Source of the DNA: Actinomycetes bacterium
Lineage (GTDB): Bacteria > Actinomycetota > Actinomycetes > Mycobacteriales > Mycobacteriaceae
Length of the DNA: 64,000 nt
Assembly: GCA_023460175.1 (NCBI GenBank)
Contig: JAEWRC010000158.1
Span: forward strand, 1-64,000
Reading direction: 5' to 3'
Shown here piece by piece: positions 41,949-51,084 of the stretch. The number at the start of each line of letters is the position of its first letter. The stretch's first letter is position 1. A program made the position numbers and the translations under genes. The notes beneath the pieces are model-generated. The model searched no databases and was not told where the DNA came from. It was given only the letters and a program-made list of their open reading frames with translations.

Positions 41949-42821
41949 ATGAACGAATCGAATACTTCCGCCTTGCCGGCGGGCGTGGTGCAGTACGAGG
42001 TTGTCGAACAGTCCATTGCGGTGGTCCGGATGAACCGACCCGAGTATCGCAACGCCCAGCACAGCGCAATGACGTATGCTCTCGATGACGCCTTCTACCG
42101 CGCTTCCGATGATGATGCGATCAAGGTGATCGTGTTGGCCGGCAATGGGAAACATTTCTCGGCAGGGCATGACATCGGCACGCCTGAGCGTGACATTGAC
42201 CAGCCGTATCAGCGGCGGGCCTCTATGTGGTGGGACCACACTGACAAGGCCGGCGCGGCGAGCCGGTACGCCCGTGAATCCGAGGTGTATCTAGGCATGT
42301 GCCGGCGCTGGCGGGAAATTCCCAAGCCGACAATCGCGATGGTACAGGGAGCCTGTGTTGCCGGTGCCCTGATGCTGGCGTGGTCGTGCGACCTCATTGT
42401 CGCCGCCGAGGACGCCTTCTTCGCCGATCCGACCGTACGCATGGGGATACCTGGAGTCGAATACTTCGCGCATCCTTGGCAATTGGGCCCCCGATTCGCC
42501 AAAGAGTTCCTGTTCCTCGGCGAACGCATCGATGCATCGGAGGCCCAACGTCTGGGCATGGTGAACCGCGTGGTGCCGCACGCCGAGCTGGAACCGACGG
42601 TCCTGGATATGGCGAGACGGATCGCGAAGATGCCGACCATGGGCCTCGCGTTGACCAAGCGTGCCATCAACCAATGTGAGGACCTGATGGGTGTCCGCGA
42701 TGGGATGGATGCGGTATTCGCCCTCCATCACCTGGCACACGCGCACAACGCCGAACTCGGCCGGGGCTCACTTGCCGGCCATGATGCCCGCAGCATGCGC
42801 GACGTGGTCAAGGGCCACTAG
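41949..42821 (+). CDS. enoyl-CoA hydratase/isomerase (crotonase) family protein with altered active site
   Basis: A 290-residue crotonase. The oxyanion-hole segments are clear (H-F-S-A-G-H-D-I near 70, G-A-C-V-A-G-A near 135). By alignment to rat mitochondrial hydratase from memory, the two catalytic Glu positions are Met (about 142) and Thr (about 162, in D-P-T-V-R-M-G), so ordinary hydration is unlikely. Other crotonase reactions (isomerisation, C-C bond cleavage, thioester hydrolysis) are possible. I start at the ATG at 41949; the frame opens earlier at 41874 without a site. First gene of the unit behind operator a. Confidence 0.8.
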   Translation: MNESNTSALPAGVVQYEVVEQSIAVVRMNRPEYRNAQHSAMTYALDDAFYRASDDDAIKVIVLAGNGKHFSAGHDIGTPERDIDQPYQRRASMWWDHTDKAGAASRYARESEVYLGMCRRWREIPKPTIAMVQGACVAGALMLAWSCDLIVAAEDAFFADPTVRMGIPGVEYFAHPWQLGPRFAKEFLFLGERIDASEAQRLGMVNRVVPHAELEPTVLDMARRIAKMPTMGLALTKRAINQCEDLMGVRDGMDAVFALHHLAHAHNAELGRGSLAGHDARSMRDVVKGH

Positions 42822-42879
42822 CGGGCAATCTCAATCACCCTGGTTTCTGGTGGCTTTCAACATATCGGAGGTAAACACA

Positions 42880-43188
42880 GTGCAATTGACAGTCGGGGCA
42901 CGGCTACGCAGCGCAGTTGACGACACGCAGGTGATCGTTGTTCGGGCACCCGCGGACTCGATTGACCTGACCTGTGGTGGACATCCGCTTTTGCCCATCG
43001 GCGCCGAGGCCGGTTCCGCGCTGACCGTGACGGCCGGGCATGATGGCGGGACCGTTCTGGGCAAGCGATACGTCGATGCAGATTCCGACCTGGAGCTGCT
43101 GTGCACCAAGGGCGGCGACGCAGCGCTGTTCCTCGGTGACACCCCGCTGTCCATCAAGGCCGCCAAGGCACTGCCCGCATCGGATTAG
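42880..43188 (+). CDS. orphan 102-residue protein between crotonase and ligase
   Basis: This starts at a GTG at 42880 behind a strong GGAGGT seven bases away. It is a compact, mostly beta protein (V-I-V-V-R-A-P, L-T-C-G-G-H-P-L-L-P, G-K-R-Y-V-D, L-E-L-L-C-T-K-G-G) with two cysteines and no signal or membrane segment. The C-x-G-x-H and L-C-T-K-G-G segments could hold a metal, but this is speculation. It sits in an operon with the ligase start four bases after its stop, so it likely helps the same pathway. I recognise no family. Confidence 0.65.
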   Translation: MQLTVGARLRSAVDDTQVIVVRAPADSIDLTCGGHPLLPIGAEAGSALTVTAGHDGGTVLGKRYVDADSDLELLCTKGGDAALFLGDTPLSIKAAKALPASD

Positions 43189-43192
43189 CTCA

Positions 43193-44713
43193 ATGAACAT
43201 TGCCATGATCGCCGAAATGGCAGCAGAAGCCGGAGCCAACCGAATCGCGCTGAGCGATACCTATGGTGTTCTCGCCTATGACGAGCTGTGGGACCGGTCT
43301 CGCCGGGCTGCCGGGCTGCTGGACTGCCATCCCCGAGACCATGTCGCGATGATAGGGGTGAACTCCCGACTGTTACCGATAGCCCTTTTCGGCGCCGCAC
43401 TCGCCGACAAATCCTTCGTGCCGCTCAACTACCGGTGGACCGACGATCAACTGGTGACCGCCGTGCGCCGACTCGGTTCGGCGGTGTTGGTCGTCGATGA
43501 CAACATGCTTGCGCGGTCGGCTCGGATGACAAGCGAGACCGACGTGACGATCATTGGCCGGGAGAAGTTTCTGGCTAGCGTCGAGACGAGTGAGCCGGCC
43601 GCCATCACCGGCACACCGGCGCAGCGTCCCGCCGTCCAGTTGTTCACCAGTGGCACCTCGGGCGCTCCGAAAGTGGCAGTCCTGGAGCATATGAACCTGG
43701 CCGCCTATATCTTTGGCACGGTCGAACTGATGGCCGCCCAGCCGGGGGACACCCAGCTGGTCAGCCTCCCGCCGTACCATGTGGGCGGGATCGCGAACCT
43801 CCTCAGCTCGTTGTACAGCGGGCGGCGGATGGTGCAGTTGGACGCGTTCGATCCGGCGGGATGGATCAAAGCGGTTCGCCAGCACGGTGTTACCCACGCG
43901 TCCGTGGTGCCCACGATGCTTGCTCGGATCCTGACGGCTTTCGCGGACGACCCGGCTGGCGGCTTGCCCACTCTGCGGCATCTGTCCTACGGCGGCGGAC
44001 GCATGCCGTTGCCGGTTCTCGAAGACGCGATGCGGCGTCTGCCGGATGTCGGCTTTGTCAACGGGTATGGACTGACTGAAACCAGCTCCACCATAACGGT
44101 TCTCGATCCAGACGATCACCGCGCCGCGGTGTCGTCGGAAGATCCGACCGTACGGGCCAGGCTGGGTTCGGTGGGTCGATCGCTGCCCACCGTCGAACTG
44201 TCGGTGCGCGATCCGGCGGGCAAGATCGTCGCGGGCGGTGAGCTCGGCGAGCTATGGGTCCGTGGCGAACAGGTCTCGGGGCGGTATGCCGGCGCCGAAG
44301 CCGGACCGAACGATGACGGTTGGTTCCGGACAAAGGATGCCGCTCGAATCGATGAGGAGGGCTATGTGTTCATCGAGGGACGCCTTGACGATGTGATCGT
44401 GCGCGGCGGGGAGAACATCTCTCCTGGTGAGGTGGAGGACGCATTGATCGGCCACCCCGACGTCCTCGATGCCGGGGTGGTCGGGCTGCCCGATGACGAT
44501 TGGGGCGAGCGGATCGCGGCGGCCGTGGTCGCCGCGCCGGGTCGCACACCGGACCCAGCCTTCCTGCAGGGGTGGGTCCGGTCTCGGTTGCGATCCAGCA
44601 AGACACCGTCGACGGTGGACGTCGTCGATACGTTGCCCTACAACGACAATGGCAAGCTCATGCGTCGGATACTGAGGGAACAGCTTTCCTCTCGCACCTC
44701 AGAGCTCCAGTGA
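43193..44713 (+). CDS. acyl-CoA synthetase (AMP-forming)
   Basis: A 506-residue ANL-superfamily ligase. It has the P-loop L-F-T-S-G-T-S-G-A-P-K, N-G-Y-G-L-T-E-T-S, G-W-F-R-T-K-D, the hinge G-R-L-D-D-V-I-V-R-G-G-E-N-I-S, and the C-terminal Lys in N-D-N-G-K-L. It activates a carboxylic acid to its CoA thioester with ATP. It begins four bases after the 102-residue gene and its end overlaps the convergent acyl-CoA dehydrogenase by 15 bases. In the island it would activate the imported or P450-oxidised acid. Confidence 0.85.
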   Translation: MNIAMIAEMAAEAGANRIALSDTYGVLAYDELWDRSRRAAGLLDCHPRDHVAMIGVNSRLLPIALFGAALADKSFVPLNYRWTDDQLVTAVRRLGSAVLVVDDNMLARSARMTSETDVTIIGREKFLASVETSEPAAITGTPAQRPAVQLFTSGTSGAPKVAVLEHMNLAAYIFGTVELMAAQPGDTQLVSLPPYHVGGIANLLSSLYSGRRMVQLDAFDPAGWIKAVRQHGVTHASVVPTMLARILTAFADDPAGGLPTLRHLSYGGGRMPLPVLEDAMRRLPDVGFVNGYGLTETSSTITVLDPDDHRAAVSSEDPTVRARLGSVGRSLPTVELSVRDPAGKIVAGGELGELWVRGEQVSGRYAGAEAGPNDDGWFRTKDAARIDEEGYVFIEGRLDDVIVRGGENISPGEVEDALIGHPDVLDAGVVGLPDDDWGERIAAAVVAAPGRTPDPAFLQGWVRSRLRSSKTPSTVDVVDTLPYNDNGKLMRRILREQLSSRTSELQ

Positions 44714-45844
44714 CTTGGCGATGATGGTCTTCATGATCTCACTCGATCCGCCATAGATTCGACTCACCCGGGCATCGGCGTACATCTTCGAGATCGGGTA
44801 TTCGAGCATGTATCCGTATCCTCCGAACAGCTGCAGGCAACTATCCACCGCGCGGGCTTGCATCTCCGAGCAGAACAGCTTCAGGCGCGCAGCATCGGCG
44901 CCGGACAGCTGCCCTGCATCCAGCTCAGCCACCGCGCGCTGCAGCATCGAGTCGGCGGCCTCGATCTCGGCCGACACTCCGGCCAGTACGAACTTGGTGT
45001 TCTGGAACTGTGACAGTTGACGTCCGAACACCTGCCGTTGGCGGACGTACTCGACGGTGTCGGCCAGTGCGGTTCTTGCCATGGCCACCGAACCCGCCGC
45101 CACGCTGACCCGCTCCTGCGCCAGGTTGCTCGTCAGGTATTCGAATGCGCGCCCTTCCTCGCCCAACATGTCGTCGGCGCGGACGACGACGTCGGTGAAA
45201 CTCAACTCCGCGGTGTCGGCGTAGTGCATCCCCAGCTTGTCGAGATTGCGGGTCTTGACGAAACCCGGGGTGCCGGCGTGCACCACGAAGAGTGAAAGGC
45301 CGCCGCGGCGATCGTCCAGACGCGCCGTCCGCGCCACCACGATGACCAGATCGGCGTTGATCCCACCGGTGATGAATGTTTTTGCGCCGTTGATGACGAA
45401 GTTGTCACCGTCGCGGCGAGCAGTCGTCTTGATACCACCGATATCCGAACCTGTTTCCGGCTCCGACATCGCAATCGATGCCATGCTCTCACCGGTGCCC
45501 AGTTTACGTAGCCAGCGGTCCTTTTGGGCGGCGGTTGCGTAACTGAGGAAGTAGGGGACGACGACGTCGATATGTACCCGTACTGGGGACAGCGACAGGT
45601 GAGCCCCGATCAGTTCCTCGGCCACCACCAGGTTGTAGGTGAAGCTGGTCTGGCCGCCACCACCGTAGTCTTCGGGAATCTGCAGTCCAAGGATGCCGAG
45701 TTCGCCTGCCTTGAGGTAGAACTCGGTGTCGACTCGGCACTGCTGTTCCCATCTGTCCACGTTCGGTACTGCCTCGCGCTGCAAGAATGCGCGGACGGCG
45801 GTTCGCAGCTGGTGGTGGTCGGGGCCGTAGAGCGTGTTCTGCAT
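44699..45844 (-). CDS. acyl-CoA dehydrogenase, long-chain-type (third of three)
   Basis: A 381-residue complete ACAD. It has I-P-E-D-Y-G-G-G-G near 60, FAD segments M-S-E-P-E-T-G-S-D and F-I-T-G-G, the R-Q-V-F-G-R-Q-L-S helix, and C-L-Q-L-F-G-G-Y-G-Y. The C-terminal loop is I-Y-G-G-S-S-E-I-M, with Gly where MCAD-type enzymes have the base Glu; long-chain and isovaleryl types place Glu on an earlier helix. It uses FAD and passes electrons to ETF. It starts at the ATG at 45842-45844, 37 bases after the short dehydrogenase. Confidence 0.85.
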   Translation of the reverse strand: MQNTLYGPDHHQLRTAVRAFLQREAVPNVDRWEQQCRVDTEFYLKAGELGILGLQIPEDYGGGGQTSFTYNLVVAEELIGAHLSLSPVRVHIDVVVPYFLSYATAAQKDRWLRKLGTGESMASIAMSEPETGSDIGGIKTTARRDGDNFVINGAKTFITGGINADLVIVVARTARLDDRRGGLSLFVVHAGTPGFVKTRNLDKLGMHYADTAELSFTDVVVRADDMLGEEGRAFEYLTSNLAQERVSVAAGSVAMARTALADTVEYVRQRQVFGRQLSQFQNTKFVLAGVSAEIEAADSMLQRAVAELDAGQLSGADAARLKLFCSEMQARAVDSCLQLFGGYGYMLEYPISKMYADARVSRIYGGSSEIMKTIIAKSLEL

Positions 45845-45881
45845 GTGACGTAACCCAATCTGTGGTGTGAGTGCGAGGCGT

Positions 45882-46874
45882 TCAGTAACGAGCGTCGAGT
45901 ACTGCCGAGGCAACGATGTCCCCGTGTGCGGCCGGGGTTCCCCACGCGGTGCCCAAGGTCCACGCCCGCTTGATCCAGAGGTGCAGATCGTGCTCCCACG
46001 TGTAACCGATCGCTCCGTGGCACTGCAGGGCGGTTCGGGCCGCCAGATCCGCCGCCCGAGTGGCATAGAGCTTGGCGAAGCTGATCGCCAGACCGGGATC
46101 TGCGGCATCGGCCGCGAGCACCCAACCGGCGCGATAGACCACCGGCCGTGCATGTTCCAGACTGATGAGTGCGGTTGCCAGCCGATGCTTCACTGCCTGT
46201 TGGGAGCCAACCGGTTTCCCGAATTGGGTTCGTACCTTGACGTACTCGCCGGCCATCGCGATCATCCGGTCAGCTAGACCGATAAGCTGCGCGGCGGTTG
46301 CCAAGGTGGCGCGGTGGCGGAAAAGTGCGGCCTCGGCGCCGGGCAGCTCTCGAGTCCGACGGGGTGTCACCCGGGCAGACGGGACCGATCGATCGACCGA
46401 AGGCAGTTCAGGTCCCAGGTCGAAGTCTGTGCGGGCAGTCAAGCGGAGGCCGCCCTGGTCCGGATGAACGACAAAGTCAGCGGTCGTGATCCAACGCACG
46501 CGATCGGAGGTGGGTTCTCGCGCGGTGGTGATCGTTTCGCCAGTGATGGCGGAGGCTGCTTCCGGCGCTCCGGAGGTTGCCAGCGCGGGTACTGCCGCAG
46601 CAATGTGTTCACCCACCGGCCCCGGGACTGCGAACCGTCCACATTCTTCGAGCAGCAGCACCAGTTCGACCTCCGAGGCCCCCATTCCGCCGTCCTCTTC
46701 GTGGGCGAGCAAGCCGAGCAGGCCGACTTCCCCGAGTTGCTTCCACAACCGGCGGACCGGTTCGGGGCTGGGGGACCAGGCGGCGCGGACCACCTCGGGT
46801 GTGCATACCTCGATCAAGAGGTCGCGAAGGCCGCTATGCAGTCCGATCTGATCGGCGGTGAACGCAAAATGCAT
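45882..46874 (-). CDS. acyl-CoA dehydrogenase, short partner subunit (second of three)
   Basis: A 330-residue ACAD of the shortened type, with L-L-A-H-E-E-D-G-G-M-G-A near 58 but weak FAD motifs in the middle and the R-T-Q-F-G-K-P-V-G helix late. The end is C-H-G-A-I-G-Y-T-W-E-H-D-L-H. In actinobacteria such proteins pair with a full-length ACAD encoded next door to form alpha2-beta2 enzymes, as in cholesterol side-chain degradation. It starts at the ATG at 46872-46874 (GAGGTA site), five bases after the stop of the preceding ACAD, which supports such pairing. Confidence 0.85.
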   Translation of the reverse strand: MHFAFTADQIGLHSGLRDLLIEVCTPEVVRAAWSPSPEPVRRLWKQLGEVGLLGLLAHEEDGGMGASEVELVLLLEECGRFAVPGPVGEHIAAAVPALATSGAPEAASAITGETITTAREPTSDRVRWITTADFVVHPDQGGLRLTARTDFDLGPELPSVDRSVPSARVTPRRTRELPGAEAALFRHRATLATAAQLIGLADRMIAMAGEYVKVRTQFGKPVGSQQAVKHRLATALISLEHARPVVYRAGWVLAADAADPGLAISFAKLYATRAADLAARTALQCHGAIGYTWEHDLHLWIKRAWTLGTAWGTPAAHGDIVASAVLDARY

Positions 46875-46879
46875 GACTA

Positions 46880-48019
46880 TTACCTCGGCAATCCCAGTAG
46901 CCGCTCGGCGATGATGTTTCGCTGAATCTCGTTGGTCCCCGCGTAGATCGGGCCCGACAGAGCGAACTCGAATCCGCTCATCCAATCGTCTTCGAGGTCG
47001 GCATCGGACCCCTTCAAGGCGAGGGCCGCCTGGTGCAACTCGATATCCAGCTCCGACCAGAACACCTTGCTGAGACTGGTCTCGGCTCCGATCGGATGCC
47101 CGTCGAGCAGTCGGGTGACCGTCCAGTCGGTGGCCAGTTTGTAGGCTTGAGCGCCCATCCATGCCTCGGTCACCGCGCTGCGGCATCGGGCGTCATCACG
47201 CAGAGCCGCCGCCGCGCAGAATTTGTCGATTAAGCGATCCGCAGTGGCGAGGAATCGTCCAGGGCTACGCAGCGACAGACTGCGCTCGGACCCAGCGGCC
47301 GCCATTGCGACCTTCCATCCGTTACCCACACCACCGAGCACATCGGAATCGTGGACGAACGCGCCGTCGAAGTAGACGTCCGCGAATCCGTTCTCGCCGT
47401 CAAACTTCGCCACCGGGTGAACCGTTACCCCGGGTTGGTCCAGCTCGATCATGAAGTAGGTAAGACCCCGGTGTCGCTCGCCGGGTTCGCCGGTGCGGAA
47501 GATACCGAACATGTGCGTGCTGAATGCGGCGCGCGTCGTCCAGCACTTCTGGCCGGAAAGCCGCCAACCACTGGATGTTTCGTCGCGCACCGCCTTCGAG
47601 CGCACCGAGGCCAGATCACTGCCGGACTCGGGTTCAGACCAACCCTGGCACCAGATATCCTCAAGGGCGGCCATCCGCCGTAGGATTCGCTCCTGCTGAT
47701 CTCGAGTGCCGAACTCCAGGACCGATGGTGCCAGTAAGAAGATGCCGTTTTGTCCGACCCGTTGAGGCAGTCCGACCCGGTAGTATTCCTCCTCGAATGC
47801 CAGCCAATGCCAAAGGTCGAGATCGCGGCCGCCAAATCGCCGCGGCCAGGTCACGACAGCAAGACCGGCATCGAACAGCTTCTTTTCCCAGGCGATATGG
47901 ACCGGCACCCCGGCGCTCGAATCCCCCGATGGTAGCGGCAGTGCGGGCTTGTTCTCGGACAGCCAGTCGCGTACCTCGGTGCGAAACGCCTCAACGGCCG
48001 GCATTGGTGTCAGATCCAT
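46880..48019 (-). CDS. acyl-CoA dehydrogenase, full-length partner (first of three)
   Basis: A 379-residue ACAD with W-P-R-R-F-G-G-R, the FAD/substrate block W-C-Q-G-W-S-E-P-E-S-G-S-D-L-A, G-Q-K-C-W-T-T, and the C-terminal Y-A-G-T-N-E-I-Q-R-N-I-I-A-E-R. The A in Y-A-G-T again replaces the MCAD-type catalytic Glu. It begins at the ATG at 48017-48019 behind GGAGAG and is the first gene of the leftward three-ACAD unit controlled by operator b. It most likely forms a heteromer with the short ACAD immediately after it. Confidence 0.85.
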   Translation of the reverse strand: MDLTPMPAVEAFRTEVRDWLSENKPALPLPSGDSSAGVPVHIAWEKKLFDAGLAVVTWPRRFGGRDLDLWHWLAFEEEYYRVGLPQRVGQNGIFLLAPSVLEFGTRDQQERILRRMAALEDIWCQGWSEPESGSDLASVRSKAVRDETSSGWRLSGQKCWTTRAAFSTHMFGIFRTGEPGERHRGLTYFMIELDQPGVTVHPVAKFDGENGFADVYFDGAFVHDSDVLGGVGNGWKVAMAAAGSERSLSLRSPGRFLATADRLIDKFCAAAALRDDARCRSAVTEAWMGAQAYKLATDWTVTRLLDGHPIGAETSLSKVFWSELDIELHQAALALKGSDADLEDDWMSGFEFALSGPIYAGTNEIQRNIIAERLLGLPR

Positions 48020-48109
48020 TCAGTCTCTCCGTAATTCGCCTGAAATCGGTCAGGCGGACAGCAGCTGTGCGCCCGATGCCCGATGGCCAAACCCCGACGC
48101 CGATATAAT

Positions 48110-48122
48110 GTATCCAGGATGC
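48110..48122. promoter_or_regulatory. island operator b: GTATCCAGGATGC
   Basis: One base pair short of a perfect palindrome, 90 bases before the first acyl-CoA dehydrogenase gene. Read leftward it is GCATCCTGGATAC followed at once by ATTATAT, which could be the -10 element. Together with operator c it controls the two divergent units from the 297-base intergenic region 48020-48316, in which no gene is visible. Confidence 0.7.
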
Positions 48123-48254
48123 CTGAAAAATCCAAGACGCTGATCGTTCCGCCGCCACGGCTTGGCGAGCGGCCCGTCTGCGGGGCGAGGCGGGGCGACG
48201 TGTTGCGCAGATGACTCCCGTTGACTTGGGCCCTGGGCGCCGGATACGGTGTAA

Positions 48255-48267
48255 GCATCCTGGATAC
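48255..48267. promoter_or_regulatory. island operator c: GCATCCTGGATAC
   Basis: Located 49 bases before the aldehyde dehydrogenase start. The right half runs into TACAAT at 48265-48270, the same -10-like hexamer and spacing as at operator a. One mismatch from perfect symmetry. It probably controls the aldehyde dehydrogenase and CaiB genes. Confidence 0.75.
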
Positions 48268-48316
48268 AATCGCTCAAATGCGGCCGTCGGCGGCGGCTAC
48301 TTAGGAGGCATGCGTG

Positions 48317-49786
48317 ATGGAAGAGTTCGTTCCTCAGCTCCTGATCGACGGGCGCCTCGTAGGCGCCCGATCGGGTAAGACGTTCGCGAACATCGACCCT
48401 TACAACGAAACAGAGATCGGGCAGACCCCGGACGCCGGTGTCGAGGATGTGGATGCCGCGGCAAGCGCGGCCCAGCGTGCATTCGAAAGCACCACGTGGT
48501 CCAAGGATCACGCGTTCCGATCGCGTTGCTTGGGACAACTTCGGGAAGCGATGCTGAGCCACCTCGAGGAGCTCCGCGAGATCCTCGTAGCCGAGGTGGG
48601 TTGCCCGATCTTCATGACCGACTTTTTCCAACTCAACGATCCGGTGGACGAGATCACCGACTGGATGGAGTTGGCCGAAAGGTATGCCTTCGAACGGGAC
48701 CTGCCTCCGCATCCGGCGATGTTGTCGCCCAACGAGCGGTTGCTGATCAAGGAACCCTGGGGCGTGACGGCATTGATCACGCCGTACAACTATCCGATTC
48801 AGCAGCTGATCTACAAGCTCGGTCCGGCACTGGCTGCGGGCAACACCGCGATCATCAAGCCGTCGCCGTTGACTCCGTGGACCGCCAATTTCGTGGGCAA
48901 GCTCGTGGCCGACGAGACCGATATCCCGCCCGGTGTCGTCAACGTCATCACCAGCTCGGAAACCGACGTGAGCGAGGCTCTGGTCGCGCATCCGTATGTC
49001 GAGATGATCAGTTTCACCGGCTCCACTGCGGTCGGGAAACGAATTATGGCCACGGCGGCCGAGCGGGTGAAGAAGGTAGCCCTGGAACTCGGCGGCAAAT
49101 CGGCCACCATTGCGCTCGATGATGCCGACATCGACACCGTGGTCCGGTTCAATGTGCCTCGGATGGCCCGGCATTCGGGGCAGGGTTGCACCAACCTGAC
49201 CCGTCTGCTGCTGCCCCGCGCGAAGTACGAGTCGGCCCTCGACCTTTCGGCGGAGGTGGCCGCACAGGTCATTTGGGGAGATCCCCGCAACCCCGACACT
49301 CACATGGGTCCGCAGATCAGCCGGGCGAACCAGCAACGGGTGCTGCAGCATATCGAGAAGGCCCGCGCTGAAGGCGGCCGTATCGTCGCGGGCGGTGGCG
49401 TGCCGGCGTCGGCTGAGACCGGATACTTTGTCGAGGCGACCGTGATCGCCGATGTGGACCCGGATTCCACGATCGCCCAGGAGGAAACGTTCGGGCCGGT
49501 ACTCGCGGTCATTCCGTATGACACCGAAGAAGAAGCGGTGGCGATCGCCAACAATTCGTTGTTCGGGCTGTCGGGCGCGGTCTACTCGGCGACCGATGAG
49601 CGCGCACTTTCGGTCGCCAAGCGGGTCCGCACCGGCACCATGGATGTCAACGGGGCGACCTGGTTCGCTCGTGACACCCCGTTCGGCGGGATGAAACAGA
49701 GTGGTCTGGGCCGAGAGTGGGGCATGGCCGGCCTCGAGGAGTTCCTCGACACCCGCATCATCGGCTACCCGACGCCGACTTCATGA
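48317..49786 (+). CDS. NAD-dependent aldehyde dehydrogenase (island copy)
   Basis: A 489-residue ALDH. It has the T-P-Y-N-Y-P loop, the F-T-G-S-T motif, the catalytic Glu in L-E-L-G-G-K-S, and the catalytic Cys in S-G-Q-G-C-T-N-L-T-R. I prefer the ATG at 48317 (AGGAGG eight bases upstream) to the GTG at 48314. It follows operator c and would oxidise an aldehyde formed after P450 or alcohol oxidation, or released by a retro-aldol step. The CaiB-type gene begins 46 bases after its stop. Confidence 0.85.
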   Translation: MEEFVPQLLIDGRLVGARSGKTFANIDPYNETEIGQTPDAGVEDVDAAASAAQRAFESTTWSKDHAFRSRCLGQLREAMLSHLEELREILVAEVGCPIFMTDFFQLNDPVDEITDWMELAERYAFERDLPPHPAMLSPNERLLIKEPWGVTALITPYNYPIQQLIYKLGPALAAGNTAIIKPSPLTPWTANFVGKLVADETDIPPGVVNVITSSETDVSEALVAHPYVEMISFTGSTAVGKRIMATAAERVKKVALELGGKSATIALDDADIDTVVRFNVPRMARHSGQGCTNLTRLLLPRAKYESALDLSAEVAAQVIWGDPRNPDTHMGPQISRANQQRVLQHIEKARAEGGRIVAGGGVPASAETGYFVEATVIADVDPDSTIAQEETFGPVLAVIPYDTEEEAVAIANNSLFGLSGAVYSATDERALSVAKRVRTGTMDVNGATWFARDTPFGGMKQSGLGREWGMAGLEEFLDTRIIGYPTPTS

Positions 49787-49832
49787 CTAAGCAAGCCGGG
49801 TTGACGCACCGGACCGAGAGGCAGACCGATAC

Positions 49833-51038
49833 ATGAAAGTGTTCGAGGGTGTTCGCGTCGTCGAACTGGCCTCCTATCTGTTTGTCCCGGCGGCCGGAGC
49901 GATTCTGGCTGACTGGGGAGCGGACGTGGTCAAGATCGAGCATCCTGAGCGGCCGGACCCGCAGCGCAATTTCGTCATCGCGGGGATGAGCGTGGACAAC
50001 ACTCCGTTCGAGCCGCTCATGCAGCAGACCAACCGGGGCAAGCGAAGCCTCGGCATCGATGTGAGCACGGTCGCCGGCTACCAATTGCTCGGTCGGCTGA
50101 TCACCACGGCCGATGTCTTCCTCACCAACCTGTTGCCCGACAGCCGTCGTCGACTCCAACTCGAGGTGGACGACGTTCGGGCAATGAATCCGAACATCGT
50201 TTATGTCCGGGGGAGTGGTTACGGCCCCGCCGGTGCGGATCGAAATATGCCCGGTTTCGACGGGACGACATTCTGGGCGCGCGGCGGGGCGGCAGACAAC
50301 CTGACTCCAGCGGGAGCGGCCGCGCCGACGCCGCCGGCGCCGGCCATGGGCGATCTACCTGGATCGACGGCCGTTGCCGGAGCTGTCGCGGCCGGGCTGT
50401 TCCATCGCGAGCGCAGCGGTGAGCCGCCCGTGGTGGACGTTTCGCTGCTCGGGGTCGCCGTCTGGGGCAACTCGCCGGCGATCATTGCTTCCGCCCAACA
50501 CGGCGGCCCGATTCGCAAGACGCTCCGCGAGGAGAACGTCAACCCGGCGACGCTGGCCTACCGCACCCGAGATGGCCGATTCGTCAAGCTTTCGCTGTTC
50601 CAGTCGGATCGATACTTCGGACAGCTCTGCGAGTGTCTCGGGGTGCCCGCGCTGGCGGCCGACCCGCGATTCGCCGACTCGCAGTCGCGGTCGGTGCACA
50701 ACCGGGAATGCATCGCCGCGCTAGACGAAGCATTCGCCCGGTTCGACCTCCCGGATGTTGCCGAGCGGTTGGCCGACCTGGGCGGCCCGTGGTCGATCGT
50801 GCAAACCGTCTACGAGGTGAGCCGCGACCCACAGGTACTGGCGAATCGGTATCTGGACGGTCTCGACGTCGATGGACGCGAGATGATGGTCGCGGCCTCA
50901 CCCTGGCAGTTCGGCGAAACGCGCTATCCGTTGCAGTCTGCGCCGGAACATGGCGCCGACACCGACGACATCCTGCTCGAACTGGGACTCGAGCAGGACG
51001 AGATCATTGCGCACAAAGTGGCGGGGACCGTTCTATAA
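49833..51038 (+). CDS. CaiB/BaiF family CoA-transferase
   Basis: A 401-residue class III CoA-transferase. It has the start G-V-R-V-V-E-L-A-S-Y, the L-A-D-W-G-A-D-V-V-K-I-E-H-P block, N-R-G-K-R-S-L-G-I-D, the catalytic Asp in P-G-F-D-G-T-T-F-W-A, and the G-D-L-P-G-S-T turn. It moves CoA between carboxylic acids without ATP, or acts as a racemase in some members. It is in the unit behind operator c with the aldehyde dehydrogenase, so it may activate the acid that enzyme makes. Confidence 0.8.
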   Translation: MKVFEGVRVVELASYLFVPAAGAILADWGADVVKIEHPERPDPQRNFVIAGMSVDNTPFEPLMQQTNRGKRSLGIDVSTVAGYQLLGRLITTADVFLTNLLPDSRRRLQLEVDDVRAMNPNIVYVRGSGYGPAGADRNMPGFDGTTFWARGGAADNLTPAGAAAPTPPAPAMGDLPGSTAVAGAVAAGLFHRERSGEPPVVDVSLLGVAVWGNSPAIIASAQHGGPIRKTLREENVNPATLAYRTRDGRFVKLSLFQSDRYFGQLCECLGVPALAADPRFADSQSRSVHNRECIAALDEAFARFDLPDVAERLADLGGPWSIVQTVYEVSRDPQVLANRYLDGLDVDGREMMVAASPWQFGETRYPLQSAPEHGADTDDILLELGLEQDEIIAHKVAGTVL

Positions 51039-51084
51039 CCGGGAACCCAACGGCGCGCCGACCCCGCAAGGTTGACGGTCTTTC

